A stretch of 8,476 nt of DNA from an uncultured Phaeodactylibacter sp. (GTDB lineage Bacteria > Bacteroidota > Bacteroidia > Chitinophagales > Saprospiraceae), in contig CAJXXJ010000131.1 of assembly GCA_913062745.1 (NCBI GenBank), forward strand, positions 1 through 8,476, in the 5' to 3' direction. The translations under genes were made by a program, and so were the position numbers. Of this stretch, positions 6,227-8,476 are shown in pieces (position 1 is the stretch's first letter; every line of letters begins with the position of its first letter). The notes under the pieces were generated by a model. That model did not search any database. It was not told the origin of the DNA and saw nothing but the letters and a program-made list of their open reading frames with translations.

Positions 6227-7318
6227 ATGAAGAAAAAAAACCTCATCCGCCTCGTTGTCGGTGCAATACTGTTATTTGTTCTGTATGTTGCTGGTATCCT
6301 GTTGTACGGTACCCTGAACGACTGGCAGCCCAAAGGCCGGGTCGCTATTGAAAATCAGGGGGCCGCAGCTCCGGAGGTCATCCGTGACAGCGTGCTCTCC
6401 TTTGTCACCTGGAACCTCGGCTTCGGCGGGCTGGGGGAGGAGTCAGAATTCTTCTTCGACCACGGCAATATGTACTTCTCAGTGGGGCGCATGGTGCGGG
6501 CTCCGGAGGAAGCAGTGCGCAAGAACAACGAGGGCATCTTTTTCAATACACAGACGCTGAAATCGGATTTTTTCCTGTACCAGGAAGTGGACGTGCGCTC
6601 CAAACGCTCCTACTATGCCAATCAGCACGACAGCATCCGGGCGCAGCTGCCGGACTATGCGGCTTACTTTGCGCCCAATTACCGCTCGCCGCTGGTGCCG
6701 ATACCCGTTTTTGAGCCCTGGCACTTTTACGGAGAGGTGGAAAGCGGGCTGGGCACCTACAGCAAATATCAGCCCTACGCCTCCGAGCGCATTCAGCTGC
6801 CGGGCGAATTCAGCTGGCCGGTACGGCTCTTTCAGCTCGACCGCTGCGTGGCGCTGCACCGCTTCCGGGTAGCGAACGGCAAGGAGCTGGTGGTGATGAA
6901 CGTCCACAACTCGGCCTACGATGCTGACGGCTCGCTAAAGCGGGAGCAGATGAAATTTTTGCGCGAGCTCTGCCTGGAAGAGTACGGTAAAGGGCACTAT
7001 GTGATTGTGGGGGGCGACTGGAACCAAGTGCCGCCCTTTTTCCGCTTCGACGGATTCATGCCCGGCAATACGCAGGGCTACACGCAGACCAATATCGCGC
7101 CTGACTTCCTTCCCGGCGATTGGCAGTGGGGATACGACCCGCGGGTGCCGAGCAACCGCAAGACAAAGGATACCTACAAGCCGGGCGAGACCTTCGTCAC
7201 CCTCATCGATTTCTTTCTCGTCAGCCCCAACGTGCGCATGCTGAAGGTCAAGACGATCGACCGGCAGTTCCAGTTTTCTGACCATCAGCCGGTTTACATG
7301 CAGGTAGAGTTGCGGTGA
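6227..7318 (+). CDS. Membrane-anchored endonuclease/exonuclease/phosphatase-family protein
   Basis: The 363-residue protein begins MKKKNLIR and has one hydrophobic segment at about 8-28, likely an N-terminal anchor with the catalytic domain outside the cytoplasm. The metal-dependent EEP fold is supported by ordered motifs: TWNLGFGG (61-68; N63), YQE (118-120; E120), VHNSAY (226-231; H227), GGDWNQVP (262-269; D264, N266), IDFFLVSP (327-334; D328) and SDHQPV (351-356; D352, H353). All expected catalytic positions are present, so it should be an active phosphodiesterase or phosphatase. The substrate (DNA, RNA, sphingomyelin or phosphoinositide-type lipid) cannot be decided. GGAAGGA at 6218-6224 is the best Shine-Dalgarno in the window, though close to the ATG. 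It lies 83 bp after dapB. Confidence 0.88.
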   Translation: MKKKNLIRLVVGAILLFVLYVAGILLYGTLNDWQPKGRVAIENQGAAAPEVIRDSVLSFVTWNLGFGGLGEESEFFFDHGNMYFSVGRMVRAPEEAVRKNNEGIFFNTQTLKSDFFLYQEVDVRSKRSYYANQHDSIRAQLPDYAAYFAPNYRSPLVPIPVFEPWHFYGEVESGLGTYSKYQPYASERIQLPGEFSWPVRLFQLDRCVALHRFRVANGKELVVMNVHNSAYDADGSLKREQMKFLRELCLEEYGKGHYVIVGGDWNQVPPFFRFDGFMPGNTQGYTQTNIAPDFLPGDWQWGYDPRVPSNRKTKDTYKPGETFVTLIDFFLVSPNVRMLKVKTIDRQFQFSDHQPVYMQVELR

Positions 7319-7323
7319 TTGCC

Positions 7324-7331
7324 TATTTTTG
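7324..7331 (+). promoter_or_regulatory. Possible -7 element before map
   Basis: TATTTTTG matches TAnnTTTG exactly and sits in the 38-bp gap between the EEP gene and map. No TTG is found 19-21 bp upstream; the nearest is TTG at 7310-7312, 11 bp away. An internal promoter is possible but only half supported. Confidence 0.28.
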
Positions 7332-7356
7332 TGCTTCACGCAAAAAACCACACAGC

Positions 7357-8124
7357 ATGTCCGTAGAAACTGCCGCCGAACTGGCGGGGCTGAGAGCCGC
7401 CGGCTATGCGGTAGCCAAAACACTGGAAATGATGCGCGCTTACGCGAAAGCAGGCATGTCTACGCTGGAGCTCGACGAGTACGGGCGGGGCATACTGGAC
7501 TCCTTTGGCGCGCAGTCTGCCCCGTACCACGACTACGGCTTTCCGGGCTGTACCTGCATCAGCGTGAATGAAGAGGTCTGCCACGGTATTCCCTCAGCTA
7601 CGAAAGTATTACGGGAAGGCGACCTGGTGAATATCGATGTTTCCGCGGTGTTGAACGGGTACTACGGTGACAACGGCGGCTCCTTCATCCTGGGTGAAGA
7701 CCGGCAGGAGCTGCAGCAGCTGGTACAAGCCTCGGAGGATATTCTGCGCCTGGCGATCGGGCAGGTGCGCCACCGCCTTCAGATTTCCGAGCTGGGCGGC
7801 TTTATCGAAAAAGAAGCCAAAGCCCGCGGCTTTCGGGTCATCCGCAACCTCTGCGGGCACGGCATTGGCCGGCGGCTGCACGAAGACCCGCAGGAAATTC
7901 CCTGTTTTCGGGACCGCTACAACCGGGACCGCCTGCAGAAAGGCCACGTCATCGCGCTGGAGACCTTTATCTCCACCCGCGCCCGGATGGCGGAAGAAAC
8001 CAACGACGGCTGGACGATGACGGCCCGCGGTGGCGGCTTTGTAGCGCAGCACGAACACACCCTTATCGTCACCGATGCGGCTCCTATTGTCCTCACCGCT
8101 GCTAACGGAATCGCTTATCAGTAA
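7357..8124 (+). CDS. map: Type I methionine aminopeptidase
   Basis: This 255-residue cytosolic metalloprotease removes the initiator Met from nascent proteins. The pita-bread fold ligands are all visible: D94 (NIDVS), D105 (YYGDNGG), H168 (CGHGIGRRLHE), E202 (ALETF) and E233 (QHEHTLI). The substrate-contact His is H76 in CHGIP. The N-terminus is short (MSVETAAELAGLRAAG), with no zinc-finger extension, as usual for bacterial type I enzymes. ATG 7357 is preferred. The alternative GTG at 7315, which overlaps the upstream stop codon, would add 14 residues (IAYFCASRKK and others) that look unlike any MetAP start. No Shine-Dalgarno is seen. The residue after D105 is Asn, where Thr or Ser is usual. 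Confidence 0.95.
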   Translation: MSVETAAELAGLRAAGYAVAKTLEMMRAYAKAGMSTLELDEYGRGILDSFGAQSAPYHDYGFPGCTCISVNEEVCHGIPSATKVLREGDLVNIDVSAVLNGYYGDNGGSFILGEDRQELQQLVQASEDILRLAIGQVRHRLQISELGGFIEKEAKARGFRVIRNLCGHGIGRRLHEDPQEIPCFRDRYNRDRLQKGHVIALETFISTRARMAEETNDGWTMTARGGGFVAQHEHTLIVTDAAPIVLTAANGIAYQ

Positions 8125-8476
8125 TCCTGTTCTACACCCGCGTAATGCCCACCGGCAGGGCTATGATTTCGAGCGGCTGTCTGCAGCATTGCCCGCGCTG
8201 TCGGACTACATCCGCACCAATCCCGCCGGGCAGCCCACCGTTGACTTTTCCGACCCGGATGCCCTGCGCCTGCTCAACGAAGCGCTTTTGCGGGCACACT
8301 ACGGGCTGCAGCAGTGGTATTTGCCGCAAGGCTACCTCTGCCCGCCGGTGCCCGGGCGCGCGGATTACCTGCACCACATCGCTGATCTGCTGGCGGAATG
8401 CAATGGCGGAGACATTCCCAAAGGCCCCAAACTGCGCCTGCTTGACCTTGGCACCGGCGCCAACAAGTGCGGGCAC
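8075..8476 (+). CDS. rlmF: 23S rRNA (adenine-1618-N6)-methyltransferase, 5' part
   Basis: Only the first 134 codons lie in the window. The protein would put the N6-methyl group on A1618 of 23S rRNA using S-adenosylmethionine. Family hallmarks appear in order: LHPRNAHRQGYDF (20-32), VDFSDPDALRLLNEALL (56-72), YLCPPVPGRADYLHHIADLL (87-106) and the start of the SAM-binding motif LLDLGTGAN (122-130). ATG 8075 is the first ATG after an in-frame stop at 8042-8044. It gives a 50-bp overlap with map and a 19-residue lead before HPRN. TTG 8087 is an alternative, and no start codon lies after the map stop and before the conserved HPRN. The last residues, KCGH, differ from the usual CIYPLIG-like continuation. 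Confidence 0.88.
   Translation, partial: MRLLLSSPLLTESLISNPVLHPRNAHRQGYDFERLSAALPALSDYIRTNPAGQPTVDFSDPDALRLLNEALLRAHYGLQQWYLPQGYLCPPVPGRADYLHHIADLLAECNGGDIPKGPKLRLLDLGTGANKCGH

Noticed and set aside
7315..7356. GTG start for map overlapping the EEP stop codon
   Set aside because: The added 14 residues do not resemble any methionine aminopeptidase N-terminus, and ATG 7357 gives the expected length.

Overview
The window looks like chromosomal DNA from a member of the Bacteroidota, most likely a marine or sludge Saprospiria/Lewinella-type bacterium. The support is indirect. The protein variants are Bacteroidota-like: a 115-residue two-cluster ferredoxin and a MutS with a Lys-rich N-terminus. 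Starts mostly lack Shine-Dalgarno sequences. Promoter-like elements match the Bacteroidota TTTG-N19-TAnnTTTG pattern, and gene-free stretches are packed with repeats. I cannot name a genus from sequence alone.

Layout. Positions 1-640 hold no convincing gene. They are a mosaic of one repeat family: two head-to-tail arrays with a 51-bp period, two inverted copies, and a duplicated GC-rich block with short hairpins. An App1-like phosphatase (DUF2183, HAD fold) follows on the plus strand (722-1771). It is separated by a 161-bp nested inverted repeat (1771-1931) and a minus-strand terminator (1931-1966) from a convergent 2[4Fe-4S] ferredoxin gene (1997-2344, minus). A 239-bp divergent promoter region then leads to mutS (2584-5229), which appears to use a TTG start. 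After a hairpin and a 194-bp spacer comes a same-strand run: dapB (5424-6143), a membrane-anchored endonuclease/exonuclease/phosphatase-family protein (6227-7318), a type I methionine aminopeptidase (7357-8124), and the 5' part of rlmF (8075 to the window end, overlapping map by 50 bp).

How the genes relate. Most are housekeeping: mismatch repair (mutS), lysine/diaminopimelate synthesis (dapB), N-terminal Met removal (map), and 23S rRNA A1618 methylation (rlmF). The dapB-to-rlmF group could be one transcript, since its gaps are 83, 38 and -50 bp, but I see no shared pathway. The ferredoxin is a general electron carrier. The App1-like protein probably acts on a phosphate ester, possibly a phospholipid.

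I found no defence, secretion or CRISPR system. The least ordinary material is the non-coding DNA: the 51-bp repeat mosaic and the nested palindrome that starts in the stop codon of the App1-like gene.
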